In this document: positions 38,986 through 48,007 of the stretch, in pieces | Position numbering within the stretch: the stretch's first letter is position 1 | Layout of the letters: each line of letters opens with the position of its first letter | Notes under the pieces: model-generated | Databases searched by the model: none | What the model was told of the DNA's origin: nothing | What the model saw: only the letters and a program-made list of their open reading frames with translations | From: Achromobacter arsenitoxydans SY8 | GTDB lineage: Bacteria > Pseudomonadota > Gammaproteobacteria > Burkholderiales > Burkholderiaceae_B | DNA length: 64,000 nucleotides | NCBI RefSeq assembly: GCF_000236785.1 | Contig: NZ_AGUF01000104.1 | Coordinates: 16,699-80,698, forward strand | Reading direction: 5' to 3' | Program-made: the position numbers and the translations under genes

Positions 38986-39564
38986 ATGAACGCGCTACTT
39001 CAACGATCGGATTTGAGAAGAAGCCCTGCAGGCAGGCTCATGCGGCAAGGCGCGCGGGTCGCCGCGGGCGTGGCGGCCGGGGCGTTGCTTGCAGGATGCT
39101 CGTCGACGGCAAAGGTGGTGCCTGCGCCCTATGCGATTGAACTGCGCGCGGATCCCAAGGTGAATTTGAATGCCAGCGGCCGGCCCTCTCCCGTGCAGGT
39201 GACCGTCTACGAACTGAAGTCCGCAAGGGCCTTCGAATCCAGCGACTTCTTCACTTTGCAGGCCGATGCGCGCGCGGCGCTGGGCGCGGAACTGCTCAAC
39301 ACAGAGCAGGTGATCCTGAAACCGGGCGAGACGAAGGTGCTCAGATACGCCGGGAATCCCGAGGCGCGCGTGGTGGGCGTGGTAGCCGCTTATCGGGATC
39401 TGGAGCAGAGCAAGTGGCGCCTGCTGGTGTCTCTGCCCGAGCCCCAGAACACCAACATCTACAAGGTCTGGCAGCTTTCGCCGAACGAGGAAACGGTGAA
39501 AGTCGCGGTCGCGCGCAGCGGCTTGCAGGAAGTGGATCGCAGCCGGTCGTGGTGGCCATTCTAG
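38986..39564 (+). CDS. tssJ: T6SS outer-membrane lipoprotein TssJ
   Basis: 192 residues, with a lipobox LAGC (Cys at 38) after the hydrophobic VAAGVAAGALLAG. The mature transthyretin-like fold shows SPVQVTVYELKSARAFESSD, the TssJ landmark. It anchors the TssJLM membrane complex through TssM. The start at ATG 38986 has TCCGGAG upstream, giving a long basic n-region; ATG 39040 would shorten it. It is the first gene of the plus-strand tssJ-K-L-M-tagF unit. Confidence 0.94.
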   Translation: MNALLQRSDLRRSPAGRLMRQGARVAAGVAAGALLAGCSSTAKVVPAPYAIELRADPKVNLNASGRPSPVQVTVYELKSARAFESSDFFTLQADARAALGAELLNTEQVILKPGETKVLRYAGNPEARVVGVVAAYRDLEQSKWRLLVSLPEPQNTNIYKVWQLSPNEETVKVAVARSGLQEVDRSRSWWPF

Positions 39565-39588
39565 AAACAGGAAAAGAGAACCGTGACG

Positions 39589-40923
39589 ATGGTGAGCAAG
39601 GACAAGGTGGTCTGGTCGGAGGGCATGTTCCTGCGGCCCCAGCATTTCCAGCAGTTCGAGCGTCATCTGCTGCATGCCGCGCAGCAGCGCGCGGCCGCGG
39701 GGCAGGGATTCTTTTGGGGATTCAGCCATCTGTCGCTGGACCGCGACGCGCTGGCGGTCGGCAAGCTGGTGCTGACGCAGGCGCGCGGGGTGATGCCCGA
39801 CGGCACGCCGTTCGATTTCTCCGAGCCGGACGCCGCGCCCGCGGCGTTCGAGGTGCCCGCGCAGATGCGCGATGCACGCGTCGTGCTGGCGGTGCCGCGC
39901 TTGCGCCCCGGCGCTACGGACGTCGTCTATGAGGGCGAGGAAGACTCGCTGGCGCGCTATCTGGTGCACGAAGCCGAATTGGAAGACACCGGCTCCGTGG
40001 GGCTGGAACCCGCGCTGCTGCAATTGGGGCGGCTGCGGCTTCGCCTGATGAAGGAAGACGACCTTACCGATGACTGGCTGGGCCTGGGAGTGGCGCGCGT
40101 GGCCGAGCGCCGGTCGGACAACCGGGTGGTGCTGGACGAGGGCTATGTGGCGCCCTGGCTGGCGGCGGGAGAACACCCTGTCCTGCGCGGACTCGCGCAC
40201 GAGTTGTACGGCATGCTCGATGCCCGCGGCCAGGCCCTCTCCCAACGCCTGTCGCAGCCCGGCCGGGGGGGCGTCTCCGAAGTTTCCGATTTCATGCTGC
40301 TGGAGACGGTCAATCGTTACGTGGGCGCCCTGTGGCACGCGCGCCAGTGTCCGGCGCTGCATCCTGAACGGCTGTTCCACGACTGGCTCATGCTGGCCTG
40401 CGATCTGGCCACATTCACGTCCGCCACGCGGCGGCCGGACGTGCTGCCCGCGTATGAGCACGATGATCTGCAGGCCAGCTTTGCGCCCTTGATGGAAGAG
40501 CTGCGCCGTTCGCTGTCCGCAGTGCTGGAGCAGCGCGCCTTGCAGATTGCGTTGCAGGACAGGGGCCAAGGCGTCCGGGTGGCGCAGATCCAGGACGCGG
40601 ACCTGTTGCGCACGGCCGGCTTCGTGCTTGCTGTCCAGGCGGATCTGCCCACGGATACGGTGCGGACGCGCTTTCCCGCGCAGGTCAAGATCGGCCCGGT
40701 CGAACGCATCCGCGACCTGGTGCATTTGCAGCTTCCGGGCGTGGCGGTGCGTCCGCTGCCGGTGGCGCCGCGTCAGATCCCATACAGCGCGGGACACGTT
40801 TATTTCGAGTTGGACAAAGACGGCGAGTTCTGGAAGCAGCTCGAGCGCACGGGCGCGCTGGCGCTGCACCTGGCCGGTGATTTCCCAGGGCTGACGATGG
40901 AGTTCTGGGCATTGCGCGATTGA
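39589..40923 (+). CDS. tssK: T6SS baseplate-to-membrane connector TssK
   Basis: About 444 residues. The opening KVVWSEGMFLRPQHFQQFE is the family hallmark, with later PNSRIP-type variation and LLETVNRYVGALWHAR near 245. TssK trimers link the baseplate to TssL/TssM. GTG 39583 and ATG 39589 are both in frame after AAAGAGAA; I chose the ATG, with low certainty on that detail. The stop overlaps an in-frame TTG of tssL. Confidence 0.95.
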   Translation: MVSKDKVVWSEGMFLRPQHFQQFERHLLHAAQQRAAAGQGFFWGFSHLSLDRDALAVGKLVLTQARGVMPDGTPFDFSEPDAAPAAFEVPAQMRDARVVLAVPRLRPGATDVVYEGEEDSLARYLVHEAELEDTGSVGLEPALLQLGRLRLRLMKEDDLTDDWLGLGVARVAERRSDNRVVLDEGYVAPWLAAGEHPVLRGLAHELYGMLDARGQALSQRLSQPGRGGVSEVSDFMLLETVNRYVGALWHARQCPALHPERLFHDWLMLACDLATFTSATRRPDVLPAYEHDDLQASFAPLMEELRRSLSAVLEQRALQIALQDRGQGVRVAQIQDADLLRTAGFVLAVQADLPTDTVRTRFPAQVKIGPVERIRDLVHLQLPGVAVRPLPVAPRQIPYSAGHVYFELDKDGEFWKQLERTGALALHLAGDFPGLTMEFWALRD

Positions 40924-40937
40924 GCGCGGAGACGGAT

Positions 40938-42224
40938 ATGCATGCATCGGACCACACCTTGAGCGCGCCGCCCGGGAGCCTGGGCGACGGCTCCGCTCAG
41001 GCTTCCGGCCGGCTGCGGCCACATGACTACGTCATCAGCGGCACGAATCCGCTGGTGGCGGCCGCCAATCCGCTGTTGGACCTGATTCCGCAGATACGCG
41101 CGACCGCCGCGCATCCGTCGCCAGCCATGCTGCGCGAGCATCTGCTGGATGAGGTCCGGCAGTTCGAGTTGCGGGCCCAGCAGGCGGGCATCGCCAACGA
41201 GACGATCCTCGGCGCGCGCTATTGCCTGTGCACCGCCCTGGACGAGGCCGCGGCGCTTACGCCTTGGGGCGGCAACGGGGTATGGTCGGCGCACAGCCTG
41301 CTGGTCACCTTCCACAATGAAACCTGGGGCGGAGAGAAATTCTTCCAGCTGCTTGCCAAGCTGTCGCAGAATCCCGCGCAGCATCTGGACCTGTTGGAGC
41401 TGCTCTACTACTGCCTGTTGCTGGGTTTCGAAGGGCGCTATCGCGTCATCGACAACGGTCGTTCGCAGCTTGAGACGCTGCGGCAGCGGCTGCTTCGCAT
41501 CCTGCGCGGGGCGCGCGGCGAGTACGCCCTGGCGCTGTCCCCGCATTGGCGAGACGAACCCGCGCAGACCCCGCTGCGCCGCCTGCCTGTGCCGCTGTGG
41601 GTATTCGGCGCGTTGGCGGCGGTCCTGGCGCTGATTCTGTATTGGGCGCTGGGCTGGCGGCTGGGCAGCCAATCCGATGGGGTGTTCGCGTCCATCAGCC
41701 AGCTCAAGCCGCCTGCCGTGCAGATTGCGCCAGCACCCGCTCCCCGTCCCGCGCCCGCGCCACGCCTGGCGCAGTTCCTGGCGCCCGAGATCCGCGACCA
41801 GCTTGTGGCCGTGCGCGACGAAGTGGACCGCAGCGTAGTGGTGTTGCGGGGCGACGGTGTATTCGAATCCGGCGCAAGCTCGGTGCGCGACCAGTATCTG
41901 CCGGTGCTGTCGCGCGTGGCGGACGCCTTGCGCGAGACGCGCGGCAGCATCCTGGTGCGCGGCTATTCCGACAATACGCCAATCCGCAGCGCGCGCTTTC
42001 CATCGAATTGGCATCTTTCTCAGGCGCGCGCCGACGCCGTCAAGGAGATGCTGGAGCAGCGCCTGGGCCAGAAGGCGCGGGTCCGGGCGGAAGGGCGCGG
42101 AGACGCGGACCCTGTCGCGCCCAACGATACGGCGGCGGGCCGCGCAATGAACCGGCGGGTGGAGATCACGGTGCTGGTGCCGCCGACGCCGCATGAGGAC
42201 GGGGCAAAGGGAGGCCAGGAATGA
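40938..42224 (+). CDS. tssL: T6SS inner-membrane protein TssL with C-terminal OmpA-like domain
   Basis: About 428 residues from ATG 40938 (GGAG upstream; TTG 40920 is an alternative). The cytoplasmic DotU domain covers about 35-200 (GTNPLVAAANPLLDLIPQIR; YCLCTALDEAAALTPWG; LLYYCLLLGFEGRYRV). A single membrane segment (WVFGALAAVLALILYWAL) lies near 220-240. A proline/alanine linker is followed by a periplasmic OmpA-like peptidoglycan-binding domain at about 290-420 (RGYSDNTPIRSARFPSNWHL, then MNRRVEITVLV). Wall anchoring is therefore built into TssL. The stop overlaps tssM (ATGA). Confidence 0.95.
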   Translation: MHASDHTLSAPPGSLGDGSAQASGRLRPHDYVISGTNPLVAAANPLLDLIPQIRATAAHPSPAMLREHLLDEVRQFELRAQQAGIANETILGARYCLCTALDEAAALTPWGGNGVWSAHSLLVTFHNETWGGEKFFQLLAKLSQNPAQHLDLLELLYYCLLLGFEGRYRVIDNGRSQLETLRQRLLRILRGARGEYALALSPHWRDEPAQTPLRRLPVPLWVFGALAAVLALILYWALGWRLGSQSDGVFASISQLKPPAVQIAPAPAPRPAPAPRLAQFLAPEIRDQLVAVRDEVDRSVVVLRGDGVFESGASSVRDQYLPVLSRVADALRETRGSILVRGYSDNTPIRSARFPSNWHLSQARADAVKEMLEQRLGQKARVRAEGRGDADPVAPNDTAAGRAMNRRVEITVLVPPTPHEDGAKGGQE

Positions 42225-45200
42225 TCTACAGGGTGTTCGGATGGTTCTTCAGCCGGCGCGTCTGGAATTTCCTGGGGCTGGTTGCCTTGGCGCTGCTGAT
42301 CTGGATTGCGGGGCCGCTCATCGCGGTGGGCGCGGTGCGTCCACTGGAAAGCGAGGCAGTGCGCATCATCGTGATCGTGGCGATTTTCTCGGTCTGGCTG
42401 TTGCGCATCTTATGGCGAAAGTGGCGGGAAGGGCGGTTGAACACCCAACTGCTGGGGCAGTTGCGGCCCCGTCCGCGGGCCGAGAAGGCGGCGCCAGAAG
42501 GCCCCGGAAGCGACGAGATCCGTCAGCTCGAAGCGCGTTTCGACGAAGCGGTCGAACTCCTGCGCAAGACGCGATTCGAGAATCGCGGCAGACGCAGAGC
42601 GCTGGACCGCTTTTCCAAGCAGTACCTGTATCAGCTTCCCTGGTACGTCATCATCGGCGCGCCAGGGGCGGGCAAGACCACCGCGCTGGTGAATTCTGGC
42701 CTGAACTTTCCCTTGGCCGAGCGGTACGGGAAGGTGGCGTTGCGAGGCGTCGGCGGGACCCGCAATTGCGACTGGTGGTTCACCGACGACGCGGTGCTGC
42801 TGGATACGGCGGGGCGCTACACCACGCACGAAAGCGATCCGACTGGCGATGAGGAGGAGTGGCGGGGCTTTCTTGGCCTGTTGACCAAGTACCGCGGCCG
42901 GCAGCCGATAAACGGCGCGATGCTGACGGTCAGCGTCGAGGACCTGCTGTCCGCGTCGGACGCCGAGCGGGCGCGTCACGCGGCAGTCCTGCGGCGGCGC
43001 CTGCAGGAACTGCGCGAGCAGCTGGGCATTGCGTTTCCGGTGTATGTGCTGGTGACCAAGACCGACCTTTTGTCCGGTTTCGAAGAGTACTTTGCGTCGT
43101 TCAGCCGGGACGAGCTGGCGCAGGTCTGGGGTTTCACGCTGCCTTACGCGCGGACGCAGGAGCCCGGGTTCGACCTGTTCGAGGCCTTTCATGCCGAATA
43201 CGCCTTGCTGCAGCGCCGGCTGGACGACGCCTTGCCGGAAGTGGTGGCGGCCGAAGATGATCCATCGCGGCGCGCGCTGGCCTATATGCTGCCGCAGCAG
43301 TTCGCGGGATTGCAGGCCATCCTGGGCCATTTCCTGAGCGATGTCTTCGCCACGTCGAAGTTCGAGGCGCGCGTCATCCCGCGCGGCGTGTACTTCACGA
43401 GCGGCACCCAGGGCGGCGAGACCTTCGACCAGGTCACGGGGCATCTCAAGCGCTACCTGCGCATAGATGGCGCGGCTGCGCCCGCGTCCAGCGCGCCGGG
43501 CGAGGGGGAGGGGCGCAGCTATTTTCTGAAGAATCTGCTGCGGGACGTCATCTTCCGCGAAGCGAGCCTGGCGGGGCGCAATCTGCGCTGGGAACGGCGT
43601 TATCGGCAACTGCACTGGGCGGGATACGGCCTGGTCACGGCGCTGTTCGTCGCGCTGATCGCGGGATGGGTCGTGAGCTACGGCAACAACTCGGCTTATG
43701 TGGACGAGGTTGCACGACGCGTGCCCGCCGTGGAGAAACTGACGCGCGACATCAAGATAACGCGCAACGGCGACCTGCTGGGCTTGATGCCGTTCCTGGA
43801 CAGCCTCTGGTACTTGCCGCGGCACGAGGACTTCGAGATCGACGCGCCGCCGCTTGGATACCGCTTTGGCCTGTACCAGGGCAGGAAGCTGCAGGCGGCG
43901 GCGCAGGGCGTATACGGCAATACGCTGGACCAGGTATTGCTGCCGCAGGTGGCCCGGCGCGTCGAAGCCGCCCTGCGGGACGCGTCCGCCAGCGATCTGG
44001 AGTATTCCTACGAAGCGCTGCGGGCCTATCTGATGCTGTACGACGCCGAGCGCTACGACGCGGACTTCATGCATGCATGGCTGCTTTCGGATATGCAGTC
44101 GACATTGCCGGAAGGCTATACGCGCCGCCAGTACGAGCAGCTGTCGCTGCACCTTCGCAACCTGACGCAGGGCCGCGTGCTGGCGTCGCCGTTTCCCAAG
44201 GACGATGCGTTGGTGGCGCAGGCGCGCGAGAAGCTGGCGCGCTACACGCTGGCGCAGCGCGCCTACAGCCGGCTGCGCCGCACGCTGGCCAACGCCGATG
44301 CGGCCCCCCCAAACACAGTGGTGACGCTTGGCGGTCCGCAGGCCAGTTCGGTGTTCGTGCGCAAGAGCGGCAAACCGCTGAGCCAGGGAATTCCCGCGCT
44401 CTATAGCTACCGCGGCTATTGGGATGTTTTCAACAGGCGCATCACAAGCGTGGCGGAGCTGCTGCGGTCGGATGACGCCTGGATCCTGGACATCCCCCCG
44501 CCCGGCGTGCTGGACCAGGCTGCGCAGCGCCAATTGGTGGCCGGCATCAAGCGTCTGTACATGAACGATTATGTGGCGCAGTGGGACGGGTACCTGAATG
44601 ATCTGCAGCTGGCTCCCAGCAAATCCTTGCTGCAGAACATCCAGATGGCGCGCACCTTGTCCGCGCCGGAATCTCCCTTGGTGCAACTGGTCCGGGGCGT
44701 CGCGCGCGAGACCGCCTTGCTGCGCGATTCGCGCGGCGAGGACCGTTCTCTGGTGGATCAGGCGCGAGACCGTGTAAGCAGCACGCGCGAGGCGCTTGAG
44801 CAGATGTTCGGCCCGACGGGACCCGGCGCCGCCACGCGCGGCGACGTGTCTGACGAAAAACTGGAAAGCATCGTGGACCAGCACTTCGAATCCTATCGGC
44901 GGCTGGCGCAGGGCGAAGGCGGGCAGGCAGGCGCCACGGCGCCCATCGCCGCCACAACCGGCCTCATCAATGAGCTCTACACCTACCTGACCGCCGCCGA
45001 CGCGGCGCTGCGCAGCGGAAGCCCGGCTCCAAGTTCCGATTCGGTCACCAAGCTGCGCGCCGAGGCCGGGCGCCTGCCCGGACCTTTGCGCGATGTGGTC
45101 AATGCCTTGTCCGTGAACGCGTCGGGCGAAGTGTCGGATGTGGCGCGGGCGCGCATGGGCGAGACGGTGTCCGCCACGATCGGCGTGTTTTGCAGCCAGT

Positions 45201-45847
45201 CGGTTGCGGGGCGCTATCCGTTTTCCAGCCGGTCGACGCGCGACGTCGCGCCCAACGACATGGCGCGGCTGTTCGCGCCCAATGGACTGATGGACGATTT
45301 CTTCCAGAAAAACCTGGCGACGCAGATTGATGTGTCGGGGCAACGCTGGCGCTTCAAGCCCGGTGTCGACGGGCGGTCGGGGGCCAACTCGGCCACGCTG
45401 GACGCATTTCAGCGCGCGGGTGTGATCCGCGACGTGTATTTCATGGCGGGCAATCCCATGCCGTCATACCGCGTGGCGATACGGCCCGTGGAGATGGACG
45501 CCGGCATTACGCAGTTCCTGATGGACGTCGACGGCCAGCCTGTGCGCTACGCGCATGGGCCGCAGGTGGCGACCTCGGTGCAATGGCCCGGACCGCGCGG
45601 CAGCAATCAGGTGCGCATCGAACTCACGCCGCAGGAAGGCGCGGCGGGCATGACGACGTCGGGCCCCTGGGCGTTGAACCGCATGCTGGACCGGGCGCAA
45701 CTGCGGCGCGGCGCCTCGCCGGAAATCACGCTCGCCACCTTTGACCTGGGCGGGCGCAAGGTCGTGCTGGAGATCACGGCCAGCAGCGTGAAAAGTCCTT
45801 TTCATCTAGCCGAGATGCAGGGTTTTGCCTGCCCCGGCGCGTCGTGA
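42221..45847 (+). CDS. tssM: T6SS inner-membrane protein TssM (IcmF family)
   Basis: 1208 residues. Two membrane helices (about 12-33 and 46-64) precede a cytoplasmic domain with an intact Walker A motif GAPGAGKTT near 147-155. A third membrane helix (GLVTALFVALIAGWVV) is near 470-487, and a long periplasmic domain follows. WYVIIGAPGAGKTTALVNSG, GGTRNCDWWFTDDAVLLDT and LTVSVEDLL are IcmF landmarks. It spans the envelope and binds TssJ and TssL. A 977-codon minus-strand frame opposite is a shadow. Confidence 0.97.
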   Translation: MIYRVFGWFFSRRVWNFLGLVALALLIWIAGPLIAVGAVRPLESEAVRIIVIVAIFSVWLLRILWRKWREGRLNTQLLGQLRPRPRAEKAAPEGPGSDEIRQLEARFDEAVELLRKTRFENRGRRRALDRFSKQYLYQLPWYVIIGAPGAGKTTALVNSGLNFPLAERYGKVALRGVGGTRNCDWWFTDDAVLLDTAGRYTTHESDPTGDEEEWRGFLGLLTKYRGRQPINGAMLTVSVEDLLSASDAERARHAAVLRRRLQELREQLGIAFPVYVLVTKTDLLSGFEEYFASFSRDELAQVWGFTLPYARTQEPGFDLFEAFHAEYALLQRRLDDALPEVVAAEDDPSRRALAYMLPQQFAGLQAILGHFLSDVFATSKFEARVIPRGVYFTSGTQGGETFDQVTGHLKRYLRIDGAAAPASSAPGEGEGRSYFLKNLLRDVIFREASLAGRNLRWERRYRQLHWAGYGLVTALFVALIAGWVVSYGNNSAYVDEVARRVPAVEKLTRDIKITRNGDLLGLMPFLDSLWYLPRHEDFEIDAPPLGYRFGLYQGRKLQAAAQGVYGNTLDQVLLPQVARRVEAALRDASASDLEYSYEALRAYLMLYDAERYDADFMHAWLLSDMQSTLPEGYTRRQYEQLSLHLRNLTQGRVLASPFPKDDALVAQAREKLARYTLAQRAYSRLRRTLANADAAPPNTVVTLGGPQASSVFVRKSGKPLSQGIPALYSYRGYWDVFNRRITSVAELLRSDDAWILDIPPPGVLDQAAQRQLVAGIKRLYMNDYVAQWDGYLNDLQLAPSKSLLQNIQMARTLSAPESPLVQLVRGVARETALLRDSRGEDRSLVDQARDRVSSTREALEQMFGPTGPGAATRGDVSDEKLESIVDQHFESYRRLAQGEGGQAGATAPIAATTGLINELYTYLTAADAALRSGSPAPSSDSVTKLRAEAGRLPGPLRDVVNALSVNASGEVSDVARARMGETVSATIGVFCSQSVAGRYPFSSRSTRDVAPNDMARLFAPNGLMDDFFQKNLATQIDVSGQRWRFKPGVDGRSGANSATLDAFQRAGVIRDVYFMAGNPMPSYRVAIRPVEMDAGITQFLMDVDGQPVRYAHGPQVATSVQWPGPRGSNQVRIELTPQEGAAGMTTSGPWALNRMLDRAQLRRGASPEITLATFDLGGRKVVLEITASSVKSPFHLAEMQGFACPGAS

Positions 45848-45860
45848 CCGGGATATGGAC

Positions 45861-46577
45861 ATGGAGCCAGAAGTGCAGAGTGGGCAATTGGGCTGGTACG
45901 GAAAGATTCCGGCCGCCGGAGATTTCGTGCACCGGCGCCTGCCGCGCGAGTTGATCGTGTGGTGGGACCGCTGGCTGCAGTTCGGGCTGGCCGCGCTCAA
46001 GCAGGCGCCGGACGTCGCGGCGGCCCGAGGCTTCGCGTCGGCGCCGATATGGAACTTCGCCATACCGGCTGGGCCGGGCGCGGGGGTGGCGCAGTTGGGC
46101 TGCATCACCCCGAGCCGTGATCGCGTGGGACGCGGGTACCCCTTGTGTGTGGTCGCGGCCTTCCCGCCTTCGCAGTACCACAGCAGCATCCTGGACGGCG
46201 CCAGCGACTACTACCGCCAAGTGGGCGCCAGCCTGCTGACTGCCGTGCGCCATGGCTGCGCGCCGGAGCAGTTTGACCGCAGCCTGCAGCTGGTACGCAA
46301 GCCCGCCGCCGCGCCAAGCGCGGGCGCGCCTCCGGGCGGCAGCGACATCATGGATATCCTGCGGTCGGGGCGGGAACAGGATTCCGCGCCATTGGCGCGT
46401 CGCGCGCTGGGCGCCTGGCCCGACCTGCCGTTTTGCTTCAATCCAAGCTCGCACACCAGCTATTGGTGGACCAACCAGGCCGATGGCGCGGCGCTGCAGA
46501 CTTATGTGCACGGGGGCGCGTTGAACGCGACCTTGTTTGCCCGTCTGTTCTCGTCGCTGCCCACCTGGCGGCCATGA
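45861..46577 (+). CDS. tagF: T6SS regulator TagF (ImpM family)
   Basis: About 238 residues. The ImpM/DUF2094 opening GQLGWYGKIPAAGDFVHRRL is clear, as are WWDRWLQFGLAAL and WNFAIPAGPGAGVAQLGCI. TagF restrains T6SS firing post-translationally in Pseudomonas, in concert with the Fha/PpkA/PppA pathway. Two ATGs (45855, 45861) are possible; GGGA at 45850-45853 is well spaced only for 45861. The stop overlaps an ATG of the next gene (ATGA at 46574-46577). Some genomes carry TagF fused to PppA; here there is no phosphatase domain. Confidence 0.92.
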   Translation: MEPEVQSGQLGWYGKIPAAGDFVHRRLPRELIVWWDRWLQFGLAALKQAPDVAAARGFASAPIWNFAIPAGPGAGVAQLGCITPSRDRVGRGYPLCVVAAFPPSQYHSSILDGASDYYRQVGASLLTAVRHGCAPEQFDRSLQLVRKPAAAPSAGAPPGGSDIMDILRSGREQDSAPLARRALGAWPDLPFCFNPSSHTSYWWTNQADGAALQTYVHGGALNATLFARLFSSLPTWRP

Positions 46578-46603
46578 GTCCAGCTTCAACCGGAGGACCG
46601 CGC

Positions 46604-47980
46604 ATGATGTTCCAATCTTCCGCAGCGCTGCCGGACGGCTGGCAGGCCGAAGGGCCTGGCGCGACGCGTCTAGAGGACCTGCTGCGCCTGCCGGCGGGCC
46701 TGAAGCGCCAGGAGGGCATCGCGCGGATCGTCGCCGGCCTGGCCTCCGGCCTGGTTGCTTTGCATGAGGCAGGCCGGGTCCACGGCGCAATCCATCCGGG
46801 CGCCGTGGTTTTCGGCCCGTCAGGGCAGGCCACGCTGGCGGAGCCGCCGGCAGCGCCGGCCCCTGACGCAGAAGACGCGGCGCGGCATGCCGGATATGCC
46901 GCGTTCGAACAGTACACGGACGATCCGGACCATCCCTGCGGCCCCTGGACCGATGTGTACGGGCTCGCGGCTCTGGCGCATTTCCTGGCGACGGGCAGCG
47001 CCCCGCCTGACGCGTTGGCGCGCCGTGTCCGTGACGACTGCCTGCCTTTGCATGAAAGGGAGGCGGGCGCCTACGGCAATGCGTTTTGCGTTGCGGTCGA
47101 TAGCGGCCTTGCCATGGCGGCGCATGCGCGGCCGCAGACCGTGGCGGCGTTTGCCGCGGGGATGGGAGCTTCGCTGGCTGCGGAGGGCGAGGAGCCGCGG
47201 ACGCCCGCGGCCGAGGCCGAGGATGGACCGGCCGTCGCCGTACCGCCCGTCGCCGTACCGCCCGTCGCCGTACCGCCCGTCGCCGTACCACCCGTCGAGG
47301 CGATGGACGATCCCTCGTCCCCGTTGCCTGCTGGGGCGTTGCGGCCGGACCAGCAAGCTCGCGCACCACGCATCCTGCCCATCGCGCTGGCGCTCGCGCT
47401 GCTGCTGGCGGGAGGGGGCTATATCCTCGTTCGATTGATGGGTTCCCCTGCAGCGACTGAAGCGCCGCAGCCAACGCCGGTCCTGGCGGCTGCGCCATCG
47501 GCGCCGGCCCCGCAGGCGCCGCCTGCCGCGCAACCGCCTGCAGAGAAGCCGCCCGCAGAGCAAGCGCCCGCAGAGCAACCGCCGGCGACGGCGGAAAATC
47601 GGCCGGCGCCCGCTGAACCCCCATCGACGCCCGCTGAACCCGCATCGGCGCCTGCTGCGCCGCCGCCTCGGGCGCAGGACGAGGGCATCGGCGCCATGGC
47701 CGGAAGCACTGCCGATGCGCCCGGCCCGGCTCTTGGGGCGGCGGCGCAGCCTCAGGAGCAATCCAAGGTTGCGCCGGTGACGGTGCGCGTGGCCGTGCGT
47801 CCCTGGGGAGAGGTTCTGGTCAATGGGCGCTCGCGCGGGATCAGTCCGCCGTTGCGTGAATTGTCCCTGGCGCCCGGCCGCTACCAGGTGACGGTGCGCA
47901 ACGCCTCGGCGGGAGACCACCGCATGACGCTGACCGTAGCAAAGGGTCAGCCCGCCTCCATCACTCACGAATTCGAGTAA
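46604..47980 (+). CDS. pseudokinase-PEGA membrane protein at the end of the T6SS cluster
   Basis: 458 residues from ATG 46604 (CGGAGG upstream; ATG 46574, overlapping the tagF stop, is the alternative). Residues about 20-190 match the C-lobe of a PknB-type Ser/Thr kinase: LHEAGRVHGAIHPGAVVF stands where HRDxKxxN should be, GYAAFEQYT matches an APE-like segment, and GPWTDVYGLAALAHFLATG the F helix. The N-lobe, the HRD aspartate and the DFG motif are missing, so catalysis is unlikely. A PPVAV repeat (about 210-229), a membrane helix (about 256-278), a Pro/Ala-rich stretch and a C-terminal PEGA domain (about 393-455, RPWGEVLVNGRSRGISPP) follow. It probably replaces PpkA as a sensor or scaffold. 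Confidence 0.85.
   Translation: MMFQSSAALPDGWQAEGPGATRLEDLLRLPAGLKRQEGIARIVAGLASGLVALHEAGRVHGAIHPGAVVFGPSGQATLAEPPAAPAPDAEDAARHAGYAAFEQYTDDPDHPCGPWTDVYGLAALAHFLATGSAPPDALARRVRDDCLPLHEREAGAYGNAFCVAVDSGLAMAAHARPQTVAAFAAGMGASLAAEGEEPRTPAAEAEDGPAVAVPPVAVPPVAVPPVAVPPVEAMDDPSSPLPAGALRPDQQARAPRILPIALALALLLAGGGYILVRLMGSPAATEAPQPTPVLAAAPSAPAPQAPPAAQPPAEKPPAEQAPAEQPPATAENRPAPAEPPSTPAEPASAPAAPPPRAQDEGIGAMAGSTADAPGPALGAAAQPQEQSKVAPVTVRVAVRPWGEVLVNGRSRGISPPLRELSLAPGRYQVTVRNASAGDHRMTLTVAKGQPASITHEFE
47234..47293 (+). repeat. four 15-base tandem repeats inside the pseudokinase gene
   Basis: Unit GTCGCCGTACCGCCC repeated four times head to tail; the fourth copy has one change (CCACCC). It encodes VAVPP x4 just before the membrane helix. 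The length is a multiple of three, so copy-number change would keep the frame and only lengthen or shorten the linker. Confidence 0.95.
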
Positions 47981-48007
47981 AGGGAACCGCGTCCTGCCGC
48001 GGCGGGC

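Noticed and set aside
42410-45343. 977-codon minus-strand frame opposite tssM
   Set aside because: The plus strand encodes an unmistakable TssM with Walker A and membrane segments; the antisense frame shows only shadow composition.
47234-47293. CRISPR-like repeats
   Set aside because: Units are directly adjacent without spacers, in frame, and code for VAVPP; it is a protein linker repeat.
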